From contig NZ_FUWR01000014.1 of the NCBI RefSeq assembly GCF_900167465.1, forward strand, positions 1-64,000: a stretch of 64,000 nt of DNA. The letters run 5' to 3'. The stretch comes from Trichlorobacter thiogenes. GTDB taxonomy: Bacteria; Desulfobacterota; Desulfuromonadia; Geobacterales; Pseudopelobacteraceae. Within the stretch, counting starts at the first letter, position 1, and every line of letters begins with the position of its first letter. The translations under genes were made by a program, and so were the position numbers. The notes below the pieces were generated by a model. It had not been told where the DNA came from. It made no database searches and saw nothing but the letters and a program-made list of their open reading frames with translations. Positions 28,067-36,401 of this stretch are shown here, one piece after another.

Positions 28067-29126
28067 CAGATCTCTCCTTATAAATACATGTGGTTATGAT
28101 AGAACCTCTACACTTTTGCTGTATGTTTGAAAGAAGCACTTGATCATATTGCAGGTTGGCATCGGTCTGAACTTTTTTGATCACGATACCGGACTGCTGC
28201 CAATGAATCAGGTTGTCCCGTGCATGGCCCTGCACTTCTGATAGTCGGTCAGGATGACAGACAAGCTGTAACCCTTCAGTTGACAGGAACTGCCCTGCAA
28301 GCATTTCAACCAGATCATAATACAGTTGAGCCTTAACCAGCTGCCCCAAGGCAGGGTGCCAGCAACCAGCCAGAATAGCACCGTCCACAGACAGTCCTTC
28401 TTCGGCCTGCAGGCCGATCCGAATAACCGGTATACCTGCCTGCAGACAGAGATGCAACATTCGCGCACAGTTTTTTACACCCTGTTCAAGACCGGGCGGT
28501 TGATACTGGCCAGCGTTAAACTGATCTGCCAGTGCAGTGCCTGAGAGTACCACTGCCGGATAGATCCGAACAAACTCTGCTCCTGCGGCAATAACCCCCT
28601 TAACGCTGGCCAGAGCCTTTACCTGGGTATCTCCAGGCAGGCCGGGTAACAGTTGAGCACCAACCTGAAACCCTGCAGCCTTGACGCGCTGAATAGCAGC
28701 TAGACTCTCAGCTGCAGTATGACCTCGCCTGCTCTGTTGCAGCACCTGATCATCAAGTGATTGCACCCCAACCTCAATGGTGGTTACCTTGTGGTTTGCA
28801 AGAAATGCCAGTACTGCTTCATCAAGTGCATCAGGTCTGGTTGAAATTCTTACACTTTTAATTTTTTGTTGCTCTATCAGTGATTGAACAGCACCAAGCA
28901 ACTGCTCCTGTTGCTTTCTGGGCAACAAGGTAAAACTGCCACCATAAAAGGCAACTTCAGCAACCCTATCAGGAGAACGGGCCAGCCACTGCTGCACGGT
29001 TTCTTGTATCAGCTCTGCTGATGGCAGATCTTGTTTAACACCGGAAATCAGATGCTGGTTACAGAAGAGACAGGTATGTGGACAGCCTGCATGGGGGATA
29101 AAAAACGGGATAATCAAAGGACGCAT
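28059..29126 (-). CDS. Radical SAM protein (Elp3/HemN-like fold)
   Basis: Radical SAM enzyme with the cluster motif CPHTCLFC (Cys-X3-Cys-X2-Cys) near the N-terminus, followed by VAFYGGSFTLL (the GGE-like SAM motif) and STRPDALDE. ValGVQSLDDQVL-type residues in EVGVQSLDDQVLQQSRRGHT resemble the Elp3 and coproporphyrinogen-dehydrogenase-like groups. No acetyltransferase or HemN C-terminal domain is evident. 355 residues. Substrate unknown. It lies 10 bases after rnc and overlaps the M42 peptidase. Confidence 0.8.
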   Translation of the reverse strand: MRPLIIPFFIPHAGCPHTCLFCNQHLISGVKQDLPSAELIQETVQQWLARSPDRVAEVAFYGGSFTLLPRKQQEQLLGAVQSLIEQQKIKSVRISTRPDALDEAVLAFLANHKVTTIEVGVQSLDDQVLQQSRRGHTAAESLAAIQRVKAAGFQVGAQLLPGLPGDTQVKALASVKGVIAAGAEFVRIYPAVVLSGTALADQFNAGQYQPPGLEQGVKNCARMLHLCLQAGIPVIRIGLQAEEGLSVDGAILAGCWHPALGQLVKAQLYYDLVEMLAGQFLSTEGLQLVCHPDRLSEVQGHARDNLIHWQQSGIVIKKVQTDANLQYDQVLLSNIQQKCRGSIITTCIYKERSDA

Positions 29127-29136
29127 GATGCCTGGA

Positions 29137-29823
29137 TTAACTCCTCAAGCGGGCTAAAGCTGCCTCTGCTGCTGACTGCTGGGCTGCTTTTTTACTGCGG
29201 CCCTGCCCTTGCCCCAGCACGGTGCCATCGACAACCACCGCTACACTGAAGAGGCGGTCATGGTCAGGCCCCTGCTGATCAACCAGATTATAAACCGGAG
29301 TTGGTTGCTTTCTGGCTGCCAGCAGCTCCTGCAGTTCACTCTTGGCATCATGTTGTGCTGAAGCACCTGACCCAATGGCAGCAACCAACGGTGTATAGAT
29401 CTGCTTAATCACCTTTTGTACTGCCACAAATCCGGCATCACAGTAGATGGCGCCGATCAACGCCTCAAACACATCAGCCAGAATAGAGGGGTTGGTGCGT
29501 CCCCCTTCCCGCTCCGCTCCTTTGCCCATCAGAATCAGTGAGGCGATCCCTGCATCAACAGCCAGCCCGGCCAGGCGGGGCTGATCAACCAGAGAAGATC
29601 GCAAACGGGACAGGTCTCCCTCAGGAAGTCCGGGAAACTGCTGATAAAGCAGGTCTGCCAGTAACAGTCCCAGCACCGCATCTCCCAGAAATTCAAGCCG
29701 CTGGTAGTCAGTAGCCCCTTCCTGGCGTGCCTCATTCAGATAGGAAGGATGGGTCAGAGCCTGCTGTAGCAGGGTTTGGTTGACAAAACGGTGGTTAAGT
29801 ATCGATTCTGGAAAGAGTGACAT
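29137..29823 (-). CDS. rnc: Ribonuclease III
   Basis: Double-strand-specific endoribonuclease that processes rRNA and other structured RNAs. The catalytic signature is RLEFLGDAVLGLLLA, with the second acidic site in ADVFEALIGAIY. The C-terminal double-stranded-RNA-binding domain begins near DAKSELQELL and ends with KKAAQQSAAEAAL. I take the ATG at 29823 (228 residues, the family length); the longer frame begins with TTG at 29889 and would reach into the tmk leader. Confidence 0.95.
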   Translation of the reverse strand: MSLFPESILNHRFVNQTLLQQALTHPSYLNEARQEGATDYQRLEFLGDAVLGLLLADLLYQQFPGLPEGDLSRLRSSLVDQPRLAGLAVDAGIASLILMGKGAEREGGRTNPSILADVFEALIGAIYCDAGFVAVQKVIKQIYTPLVAAIGSGASAQHDAKSELQELLAARKQPTPVYNLVDQQGPDHDRLFSVAVVVDGTVLGQGQGRSKKAAQQSAAEAALARLRS

Positions 29824-29933
29824 GGGCAGGAGTATACGGGATGCACCGGTTGGCTGCAAGTAGCTTTGATTGTTGATTTGCGTTGCCAAGTATAGCCTGG
29901 ATGCCTATAATGATCCACTTTCATGGAGACCGT

Positions 29934-30572
29934 ATGTTTATTACCTTTGAAGGCATAGAAGGCTGTGGCAAAAGCACCCAGATTACGCTGCTTGCGGATG
30001 CCCTGCAACAGGCTGGTCAACGGGTGCTGCTCACCCGTGAACCGGGCGGTTGCCCCATAGCCAACCAGATCCGCAGCGTTTTGCTGGATGCTGCCAACAC
30101 AGCTCTGGTACCAATGGCTGAACTGATGCTGTACGCTGCTGCCCGGGCTCAACATCTGGCAGAGGTGATCCGCCCGACCCTTTCAGACGGCGCCATTGTA
30201 CTCTGCGACCGGTTCAGCGATGCCACCCGTGCTTACCAGTCCTTTGGCCGTGGCCTGGATCGCCAGACCATCGAAACCCTGAATGACCTGGCCTGCAATG
30301 GCATCAGCCCTGATCTGACCCTACTGCTTGACTGTCCGGTTGAGGTTGGTCTGGGACGTGCCAGGCAGAGGATAGAAAGCACCAGCGGCCCTCGGGAAGA
30401 GCGGTTTGAACTTGAATCGCTTGCCTTCCATCAACGGGTACGGGATGGCTATCTGCAGCTTGCAGCAGAAGAACCGGACCGTTTTGTGACTGTAGATGCG
30501 ACCGGTCAACCGGATCAGGTAGCGCGTGCTATTTCAGACGCACTGTTGCCGCGCCTTGTGGTACCTGCCTAG
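29934..30572 (+). CDS. tmk: Thymidylate kinase
   Basis: Phosphorylates dTMP to dTDP. P-loop FEGIEGCGKST, the LTREPGG motif, the DRFSDAT catalytic segment, and a LID region near RIESTSGPREERFE. The ATG at 29934 follows GGAG at 5 bases and yields 212 residues. The stop is immediately followed by the holB start. Together with holB, the PSP1 gene and metG it forms a plus-strand unit. Confidence 0.96.
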   Translation: MFITFEGIEGCGKSTQITLLADALQQAGQRVLLTREPGGCPIANQIRSVLLDAANTALVPMAELMLYAAARAQHLAEVIRPTLSDGAIVLCDRFSDATRAYQSFGRGLDRQTIETLNDLACNGISPDLTLLLDCPVEVGLGRARQRIESTSGPREERFELESLAFHQRVRDGYLQLAAEEPDRFVTVDATGQPDQVARAISDALLPRLVVPA

Positions 30573-31565
30573 ATGCCACTCAGTGCAATAAAAGGCCAAA
30601 ATCGCGTCATAGATGCCTTGAAACGCTCCATCACTGCCAATCGGGTGGCCCATGCCTACCTGTTTGAAGGACCAGATGGCTGTGGGCGACGCACCACCGC
30701 TTTGGCCCTGATGCAGGCGCTTTTTTGTAAGGAACCGATTGATGGCGATGCCTGTGGCAGCTGTTCGTCCTGTCGTAAACTGGCTTCCGGCAACCATCCT
30801 GACCTGCATCTTCTGTCACCATTGCCGGATAAACGGGATATCAGCATTGAGCAAATCAGGGAGCTACAGCAACAGCTTTCTCTGCGTCCCTTTGAGGCTA
30901 AGCGCAAGGCCTGCCTGATTGAACCAGCAGAACGGATGAATGAAAAATCAGCCAATGCGCTGTTAAAGACCCTTGAAGAACCACCGGGACATGCGATCAT
31001 TATCCTGCTGACAACCCAGGCGGATCTGCTGCTATCAACCATCCGCTCCCGTTGTCAGCACCTGCGCTTCAGCCCACTGGATGACAGCTCTGTGGTAGAG
31101 TTGCTGGTGCAACAGGGAATGGCGTCTTCAAAGGCGCTGGAACTGGCTCCGCTGGCAGAAGGAAGCATGGAACGGGCCACTGCGCTGGAAGAAGAATCAG
31201 ATGCAGTGCGACGCCAGGAGTTGTTGGCACTGTTGTCAAAGGTATCATCAAAACATATTGCCACTGTTTTTGATGTTGCCGAGTCAGTGGCCGGTGGACG
31301 GGAAGAAACCGTTCTGACCTTCAATCTGCTGATATCATTATTGCGTGACCTGCTACTGATCCGTTCCTGCGGACAGGTTGGCATAGCAAATCGTTTTTTA
31401 CATACTGAACTTACTGCTGAAGCCGCCCGTTTTACCCCGACTGGCAGTATGGAAATCCTTGAGCGTGCCCTTGAAATCAGACGGGCGGTTCAGGGTAATG
31501 CCAACCCAAAGCTGGCAATGGAGCGCTTCCTGCTGACCTATGATCGTTTACGAAAAGGAGTCTGA
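30573..31565 (+). CDS. holB: DNA polymerase III delta-prime subunit
   Basis: Clamp-loader subunit that helps place the sliding clamp. AAA+ fold with GPDGCGRRTTA in place of a functional Walker A (the usual lysine is Arg), as expected for the non-hydrolysing delta-prime. The zinc module is present as CGSCSSCRKLASGNHPDL, and the sensor region is NALLKTLEEPPGHAII. 330 residues. The start codon directly follows the tmk stop, a conserved pairing. Confidence 0.93.
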   Translation: MPLSAIKGQNRVIDALKRSITANRVAHAYLFEGPDGCGRRTTALALMQALFCKEPIDGDACGSCSSCRKLASGNHPDLHLLSPLPDKRDISIEQIRELQQQLSLRPFEAKRKACLIEPAERMNEKSANALLKTLEEPPGHAIIILLTTQADLLLSTIRSRCQHLRFSPLDDSSVVELLVQQGMASSKALELAPLAEGSMERATALEEESDAVRRQELLALLSKVSSKHIATVFDVAESVAGGREETVLTFNLLISLLRDLLLIRSCGQVGIANRFLHTELTAEAARFTPTGSMEILERALEIRRAVQGNANPKLAMERFLLTYDRLRKGV

Positions 31566-31568
31566 TAC

Positions 31569-32678
31569 GTGATACGTGTTGTTTCCATACAGTTTAATCC
31601 GGCAGGCAAGATGTATGATTTTAATGCCGGCGACCTTGATTTAAAGCCAGGAGATCGGGTGGTGGTTGAAACCGAGCGGGGCATCAGCCTGGGGTCTGTA
31701 GTAACCGGCCCGGAAGAAAAAGATGAAACCAGCTTCAGTCATCCCCTGGCACCGGTTCAACGCCTGCTGGGGCCAGAGGATGAAAAGACCCTGGCCCATC
31801 ACAACCGTCGGGAAAAAGAGGCCTATGACTTCTGCCTGCGCCGGATCAAAGAGCGCAACATGGATATGAAACTGGTCCGGGTTGAGCATCTCTTTGATGG
31901 TAGCAAGGCGATCTTTTATTTTACCGCTGATGGCAGGGTTGATTTTCGTGAGCTGGTCAAGGATCTGGCCCACACCTTCCACACCCGGATCGAGATGCGC
32001 CAGATCGGGGTGCGGGATGAAGCCAAGATGGTTGGCGGCCTGGGGATCTGCGGACGTGAACTGTGCTGCGCCTCGTTTCTGCGGGACTTTCAACCGGTAT
32101 CGGTCAAGATGGCCAAGGAGCAGAACCTTGCTCTGAACCCATCCAAGATCTCAGGACAGTGCGGCAGACTGCTCTGCTGCCTTGATTATGAATATGAGAC
32201 CTACTGTGACCTGCGGAAAAACTTCCCCAAGTGTGGCAAGCGGGTTCGCACGGTCCAGTACAGCGGTACCGTAGAAAAGATGAACCTCTTGACTGGCGAA
32301 CTGATCCTGCGCCAGGAAGATGGCAAACAGATCTCTGTAAAGGTCAAAGAACTGCTTGATGAAAACAGCCCGCTTGCTGCCCAGCCAGAACCGGCAAAAG
32401 AACAGGAACAGGTCCAGCACCAGCAGGCCCCGCGCCGACCACGTGAACAACAGCCCCAACAGAGACGTCAACGCCCTGCACCTTCAGCGGCAGCAGCAAC
32501 AGCTCCTGCTCCAGAAGCTGTTGCTCATATAGCAACAAAAGCTCCAGTAGCTGAAAAAGCCGAGGCTGCCACCCAGCAGCCCAAGGCTGATGACAAGCAG
32601 AAGCGTAAAAAGCGTAACCGGCGTCATGGACATCGTAAGCCATCTGATCAGAAAACAGAAAGACCACCCCAGGAGTAA
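31569..32678 (+). CDS. PSP1-domain protein (YaaT/RicT-like) with a low-complexity basic tail
   Basis: PSP1 family protein like Bacillus YaaT/RicT, which acts with the Y-complex and RNase Y on RNA processing; in Bacillus it is also next to holB. The PSP1 core (about 1-260) contains GLGICGRELCCASFL, KISGQCGRLLCCLDYE and cysteines that fit iron-sulphur or zinc binding. From about residue 275 the protein is Pro/Gln/Ala-rich and ends in a strongly basic run (KRKKRNRRHGHRK), suggesting RNA binding. The start is GTG at 31569, two bases after the holB stop. 369 residues; the tail is longer than in Bacillus. Confidence 0.88.
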   Translation: MIRVVSIQFNPAGKMYDFNAGDLDLKPGDRVVVETERGISLGSVVTGPEEKDETSFSHPLAPVQRLLGPEDEKTLAHHNRREKEAYDFCLRRIKERNMDMKLVRVEHLFDGSKAIFYFTADGRVDFRELVKDLAHTFHTRIEMRQIGVRDEAKMVGGLGICGRELCCASFLRDFQPVSVKMAKEQNLALNPSKISGQCGRLLCCLDYEYETYCDLRKNFPKCGKRVRTVQYSGTVEKMNLLTGELILRQEDGKQISVKVKELLDENSPLAAQPEPAKEQEQVQHQQAPRRPREQQPQQRRQRPAPSAAAATAPAPEAVAHIATKAPVAEKAEAATQQPKADDKQKRKKRNRRHGHRKPSDQKTERPPQE

Positions 32679-32684
32679 TCAGCA

Positions 32685-34211
32685 ATGAAACCAACTTTTT
32701 ACGTTACCACACCGATCTACTACGTTAACGACGTGCCCCATATCGGCCATGCCTATACCACTGTTGCGGCCGATGTTCTGGCCCGTTACAAGCGGATGAA
32801 GGGGTTTGATGTCTTTTTTCTGACCGGCAGTGATGAACATGGTCAGAAGGTTGAAAAGGCTGCCCAGACTAACGGCGAAACTCCGCTTGAACTTGCAGAC
32901 CGTGTGGTAAAGCGCTTTCAGGCACTGTGGGAAAAGCTGGGCATCTCCCACAACGACTTTATCCGCACGACCCAGGAACGCCACAAGCAGGGTGTCACCC
33001 ATATCTTTAAACAGTTGATGGAACAGGGTGATATCTATCTGGGCGAGTACGAGGACTGGTACTGCACCCCTTGCGAGACTTTCTGGACCGAGACCCAGGT
33101 AGAAGATGGCAAATGCCCGGATTGTAACCGTCCGGTTGAAAAACTGAAGGAAGAGTCCTACTTCTTCAAGATGAGCGCCTATGGTGAAAAACTGCTGGCC
33201 CATATTGAGGCAAATCCTGAATTTATCCAGCCCAAGACCAGACGTAATGAGATCATCTCCTTTGTTAAAGAAGGGTTACGTGACCTGTCCGTATCCCGCA
33301 CCTCTTTTTCCTGGGGTATTCCGGTGCCTGGTAATGAGCGCCATGTCATCTATGTCTGGTTTGACGCCCTGACCAACTACATCAGTGCACTTGGCTATCC
33401 AAATTCTGATGGCAACTATGGTCGTTACTGGCCTGCCGATGCCCACCTGATCGGCAAGGATATCCTGCGTTTCCATACGGTCTACTGGCCAACCTTCCTG
33501 ATGGCAGCTGGTCTGCCGATCCCCCAGAAGGTCTTTGCCCATGGCTGGTGGACAGTGGAAGGCCAGAAGATGTCAAAGTCTCTGCAGAACGTTGTTGAAC
33601 CAAACATGCTGATCGACAAGTATGGCGTGGATGTGGTGCGCTACTTCCTGATGCGTGAGGTACCCTTTGGTCTGGATGGTGATTTCTCCCACGGATCATT
33701 GATCAACCGGATCAATTCTGACCTGGCCAACGACCTGGGCAACCTGCTGTCCCGTTCAACCGCCATGCTGGTCAAATATTTTGATGGCATCCTGCCTGCG
33801 CCAGGTCCTTTTTCAGAGCTTGATGGCACTCTGAAGGCCAAGGCTGAAGGGATGATTACTGCGGTTGATAACTGCATGGATGAGCTGGCCTTCAGTAAGG
33901 CCCTGCAGGCAATCTGGGATGTTATTTCAGCCGGCAATAAATACATTGATGAAACCGCACCCTGGGGCCTTGCCAAAGATCCTGCCAAGCGTGAGCAACT
34001 TGCAACCGTCATGTATTGTCTGCTTGAGGCCCAGCGATTGGTACATTCTCTGGTAGCGCCATTTATGCCTGACACCGCACGCAAGGCGCTTGCCTGTCTT
34101 GGCTGGCAGAAGGAAGCAGCTGAAGAGGATCTGGTCTGGGGCAAACTTGCCCCAGGTACTGCAATTGAAAAGGCGGCAGCGTTGTTCCCGCGGATTGAAA
34201 CAAAAGAATAG
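32685..34211 (+). CDS. metG: Methionyl-tRNA synthetase
   Basis: Class I aminoacyl-tRNA synthetase that charges tRNA-Met. HIGH-type signature PHIGHAYTT near the N-terminus and KMSKS in GQKMSKSLQNV. A connective zinc knuckle is seen as CTPCETFW and CPDCNRP. 508 residues without the C-terminal EMAP/tRNA-binding domain that longer MetG proteins carry. A strong terminator follows at 34221-34254. Confidence 0.97.
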   Translation: MKPTFYVTTPIYYVNDVPHIGHAYTTVAADVLARYKRMKGFDVFFLTGSDEHGQKVEKAAQTNGETPLELADRVVKRFQALWEKLGISHNDFIRTTQERHKQGVTHIFKQLMEQGDIYLGEYEDWYCTPCETFWTETQVEDGKCPDCNRPVEKLKEESYFFKMSAYGEKLLAHIEANPEFIQPKTRRNEIISFVKEGLRDLSVSRTSFSWGIPVPGNERHVIYVWFDALTNYISALGYPNSDGNYGRYWPADAHLIGKDILRFHTVYWPTFLMAAGLPIPQKVFAHGWWTVEGQKMSKSLQNVVEPNMLIDKYGVDVVRYFLMREVPFGLDGDFSHGSLINRINSDLANDLGNLLSRSTAMLVKYFDGILPAPGPFSELDGTLKAKAEGMITAVDNCMDELAFSKALQAIWDVISAGNKYIDETAPWGLAKDPAKREQLATVMYCLLEAQRLVHSLVAPFMPDTARKALACLGWQKEAAEEDLVWGKLAPGTAIEKAAALFPRIETKE

Positions 34212-34220
34212 TTCCAATAG

Positions 34221-34254
34221 AAATGGGGAGGCCGATTCGGCCTCCCCATTTTTC
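34221..34254 (+). terminator. Terminator after metG, possibly bidirectional
   Basis: A long perfect inverted repeat (ATGGGGAGGCCGA and its complement, 34223-34249) followed by TTTTTCTTC on the plus strand and by a shorter T run on the minus strand. It may also end the minus-strand ppnP-HesB transcript, whose stop is at 34281. Confidence 0.85.
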
Positions 34255-34280
34255 TTCATCATCTCGTATCAAAATTGTCT

Positions 34281-34568
34281 CTATGAGCAGGAAGAACCAA
34301 ACTCCGGAGAAATCACAAAACCTTCCCGCATACCAGAATTAACAAAGTCAATCACCTGACCATCCAGAAAAGAGTTCAGACTTTTTTCTGCAAGCAATTC
34401 AATCCCGTTCAATGTCAGCTTGTTATCATTTTCACCCGGCTCATCCAGAGCCAGCCCCAGACGGGGTCCGCCTCAACCAAAACCTTCAAACACCACCCGC
34501 AGCAGTTTGCCGGGGTTCTGGGCCAGAATCGGCTCCAGAGCTGTCTTTGCTGCATCCGTAATTTTCAT
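34281..34568 (-). CDS. HesB/IscA-like selenoprotein (in-frame UGA read as selenocysteine)
   Basis: A-type iron-sulphur carrier-like protein of 95 residues, readable only if the TGA at 34475-34473 (codon 32) is selenocysteine. Before the TGA the frame reads KITDAAKTALEPIL and LLRVVFEGFG; after it GGPRLGLALDEPGEND and NGIELLAEKSLN, ending GFVISPEFGSSCS and TAG. The TGA falls exactly where HesB/IscA-like proteins have their first cluster-binding cysteine (the G-C-G-G motif). HesB-like selenoproteins are known from Geobacter. An AAAGGAG ribosome binding site precedes the ATG. G/C-rich hairpins directly follow the UGA. Gene callers would split or miss this gene. A mutant pseudogene is possible, but the position argues against it. 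Confidence 0.85.
34431..34475 (-). promoter_or_regulatory. Candidate bacterial SECIS region after the UGA codon
   Basis: On the minus-strand mRNA, bases immediately after the UGA form CCCC-GUCU-GGGG (34466-34455, loop 11-14 bases after the UGA) and then GGCUC-UGGAU-GAGCC (loop 26-30 bases after). Bacterial SECIS elements need a stem-loop with a GU-containing apical loop soon after the UGA, and the first hairpin has one, although it is close to the UGA. Which of these SelB would bind is not settled from sequence alone. Confidence 0.45.
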
Positions 34569-34647
34569 AACGATGCTCCTTTAGAAGTATTCATATATCT
34601 GAATATATCAAGTGAGACTAACAAAAGCCAGAAAATTTTAAAAATTA

Positions 34648-34962
34648 CTAAGCCAGAAATGAGCAGCAGTAGTCAGCTACGGTCTGAACCTTCATGGTGA
34701 AGGAAGAGTTTGCTGCAACCTCAAACGACTGCCCGCCGCCAATCCGCCGCCAGCCGGTCTCACCAGCCAGTTGCAGGTCCAGTTCGCCGGTCAGTATCTC
34801 CATCAATTCAGCAGCACCGGTGTTAAAGGTATATTCACCCGGTTGCATGATCCCCAATGTCTTCTTGGAACCATCAGGAAACAACACAGTGTGGCTGGCA
34901 ACAGCACCATTAAAATAGATATTTGCTTCACGAACAACGGTTACACCTGCAAACTCTGACAT
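34648..34962 (-). CDS. ppnP: Pyrimidine/purine nucleoside phosphorylase PpnP
   Basis: Small cupin-fold enzyme (YaiE/PpnP, formerly DUF1255) that cleaves nucleosides with phosphate to a free base and ribose-1-phosphate. Family markers: GVTVVREANIYFNGAVASHTV, KKTLGIMQPGEYTF, and GGGQSFEVAANSSFTMKV. 104 residues, the usual length is about 94-105. AGGAG lies ahead of the ATG at 34962. The selenoprotein gene follows on the same strand after 79 bases. Confidence 0.92.
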   Translation of the reverse strand: MSEFAGVTVVREANIYFNGAVASHTVLFPDGSKKTLGIMQPGEYTFNTGAAELMEILTGELDLQLAGETGWRRIGGGQSFEVAANSSFTMKVQTVADYCCSFLA

Positions 34963-35141
34963 ACGCCTACTCCTTTGATCATTAGATATGTCTTAAAAAA
35001 GGTAAAACTCACCTTTAAACAGCTATGGCAAAACAACGAAAACCTTATCAACAAAATTAAATTCATGAATTTCAAGCAATTGCAAAACATGGCACGCCTG
35101 ATGCTCTTTGATGAGTAACACATCTCACAAGGAGGAGTACC

Positions 35142-35435
35142 ATGAAACGGCTTATTTTCGCAATTACCGCATCACTGATTACCCTGGCAACAGCATCATT
35201 TGCAGAAGAGGTTAAAATAGTCGGCCCTGTTATCAAGGTTCAGGCCGAAGCTGGCAAGGCATCAGTCGTGATCAAGGACAACACCAGTGGCAAGGATATT
35301 ACCGTTACTGTAACTGATCAACTAACGGTGGATAAACTTACTGATAAACGAATCACCACCGGCGATGAAGTTCGGGTAAAATACGACACTAAAGACAATA
35401 TTTCCAAGCTTTTCAGAAAAACAGCCGGTTGTTAA
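35142..35435 (+). CDS. Small secreted protein of unknown function
   Basis: 97 residues with a clear Sec signal peptide (about 1-20, cleavage after SFA). The mature part is mostly predicted beta strand with alternating Val/Lys/Thr and contains ITTGDEVRVKYDTKDN. I do not recognise a family; the pattern resembles small OB-like periplasmic proteins. AAGGAGGAG precedes the ATG and a terminator follows, so it is a single-gene unit. The single cysteine is the last residue. Confidence 0.75.
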   Translation: MKRLIFAITASLITLATASFAEEVKIVGPVIKVQAEAGKASVVIKDNTSGKDITVTVTDQLTVDKLTDKRITTGDEVRVKYDTKDNISKLFRKTAGC

Positions 35436-35444
35436 ATGTTTACA

Positions 35445-35474
35445 GGGTCAGACCACACGGTCTGGCCCTTTTTT
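35445..35474 (+). terminator. Terminator after the small secreted protein gene
   Basis: A 10-bp stem with one wobble (35445-35454 with 35459-35468), loop ACAC, followed by six T. Confidence 0.85.
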
Positions 35475-35480
35475 AATGCT

Positions 35481-35948
35481 TTAATTCGGCGGTGGTGCCT
35501 GCGAACCCGGCCCAATCCGTAAATTCGCCGTGGCAATATAGATTTCCCTCAAAAACCAGACCAATCCAAGTACCATGGAGAGCATGGCACAGATAAACAG
35601 GATCGCCACCGGAATGGAAGGATCAATCCCAAGAAAGGCGCCGATAAACATCAGTGCGATAACGGTACAGACCAGGAAAGCAGTGGTTGTACAGAGGTTA
35701 ATGGCCCTACCGATCAGCTTGGCCCGTATGGCCAGTGTGTTAAGGTCACTACGAATCAGTTCCTTATGCTCATCAAGCGTAGCGATTTCAAAACGTGATT
35801 CAAGCAGGCGGGCACGGTCAATCACCCGTCCCAGCCGGTTGGTTAACACCGAAAGAATAGCACCGATACCGGTCAGCAGAAAAACCGGTGCCACTGAAAG
35901 CTGGATGGCATGGGAAACCGTATTAACGTCTGACAAGGTACGCTGCAT
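35481..35948 (-). CDS. DUF2721 family membrane protein
   Basis: 155-residue inner-membrane protein. VAPVFLLTGIGAILSVLTNRLGRVIDRAR at the N-terminus is typical of DUF2721. Three membrane segments are visible: about 17-35, 82-102 and 112-133. No enzymatic motif. It follows a small exported protein by 17 bases on the same strand. Confidence 0.82.
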   Translation of the reverse strand: MQRTLSDVNTVSHAIQLSVAPVFLLTGIGAILSVLTNRLGRVIDRARLLESRFEIATLDEHKELIRSDLNTLAIRAKLIGRAINLCTTTAFLVCTVIALMFIGAFLGIDPSIPVAILFICAMLSMVLGLVWFLREIYIATANLRIGPGSQAPPPN

Positions 35949-35965
35949 TGTTCAACACTCCTGAC

Positions 35966-36382
35966 CTAGCGTCGTCCATTCCAGTCAAACTTTTCTGGAT
36001 GACCATCGGTCTGCCAGGAACCGTAGAATAATTTAAAACCTTCTTCAAACTGGATATCCAATCTGCCGGTACCATACTTGTCTGTCCAGACACAACTGAC
36101 ACGGGGAGGCGTTGATTTGGCTGTACAGGGAAACAGAATCCCTTCAACCAAGGTATCTTTCTCTTCAAAGGTATAGTTGCCAGCCAGATCCCCCTGCTGA
36201 TTAATCTCAAAGGTCGTGTTTCCCTTCAATAATTCACCAGCGCTGTGAATATCACTTTGGTAGCTGCCTATGGCCCAGTGAAACCACTCAAGCGGTTCAC
36301 CCGGTCCAGCCTGTGCAACAACAGCAATAGCGACAATCAACAAAGAGAAGATAAACGTTCTTTGCAGTATCCTGATAATCAT
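35966..36382 (-). CDS. Exported protein of unknown function
   Basis: 138 residues when started at ATG 36382, which has GGGAGGAA just upstream; a longer frame starts at 36409 inside recG. Signal peptide about 1-25 (cleavage after AQA). The mature part has WFHWAIGSYQSDIHSAGE, two cysteines (in FPCTAKS and VSCVWTD) that could form a disulphide, and GRLDIQFEEGFKLFYGSWQ, suggesting a beta-barrel or lipocalin-like fold. Family not recognised. It lies between recG and a DUF2721 gene. Confidence 0.75.
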   Translation of the reverse strand: MIIRILQRTFIFSLLIVAIAVVAQAGPGEPLEWFHWAIGSYQSDIHSAGELLKGNTTFEINQQGDLAGNYTFEEKDTLVEGILFPCTAKSTPPRVSCVWTDKYGTGRLDIQFEEGFKLFYGSWQTDGHPEKFDWNGRR

Positions 36383-36401
36383 ACGGTTCCTCCCTTGCAA
36401 G

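Noticed and set aside
34281-34472. Downstream half of the HesB-like frame as a separate small gene
   Set aside because: It has no start codon with a ribosome binding site and its content is the C-terminal part of the same protein, so reading through the UGA is the better explanation.
34990-35026. Short stem (AAAGGT/ACCTTT) with T run in the leader of ppnP, minus strand
   Set aside because: The stem is only 6 bp and no gene ends just upstream on that strand; too weak to call a terminator or riboswitch.
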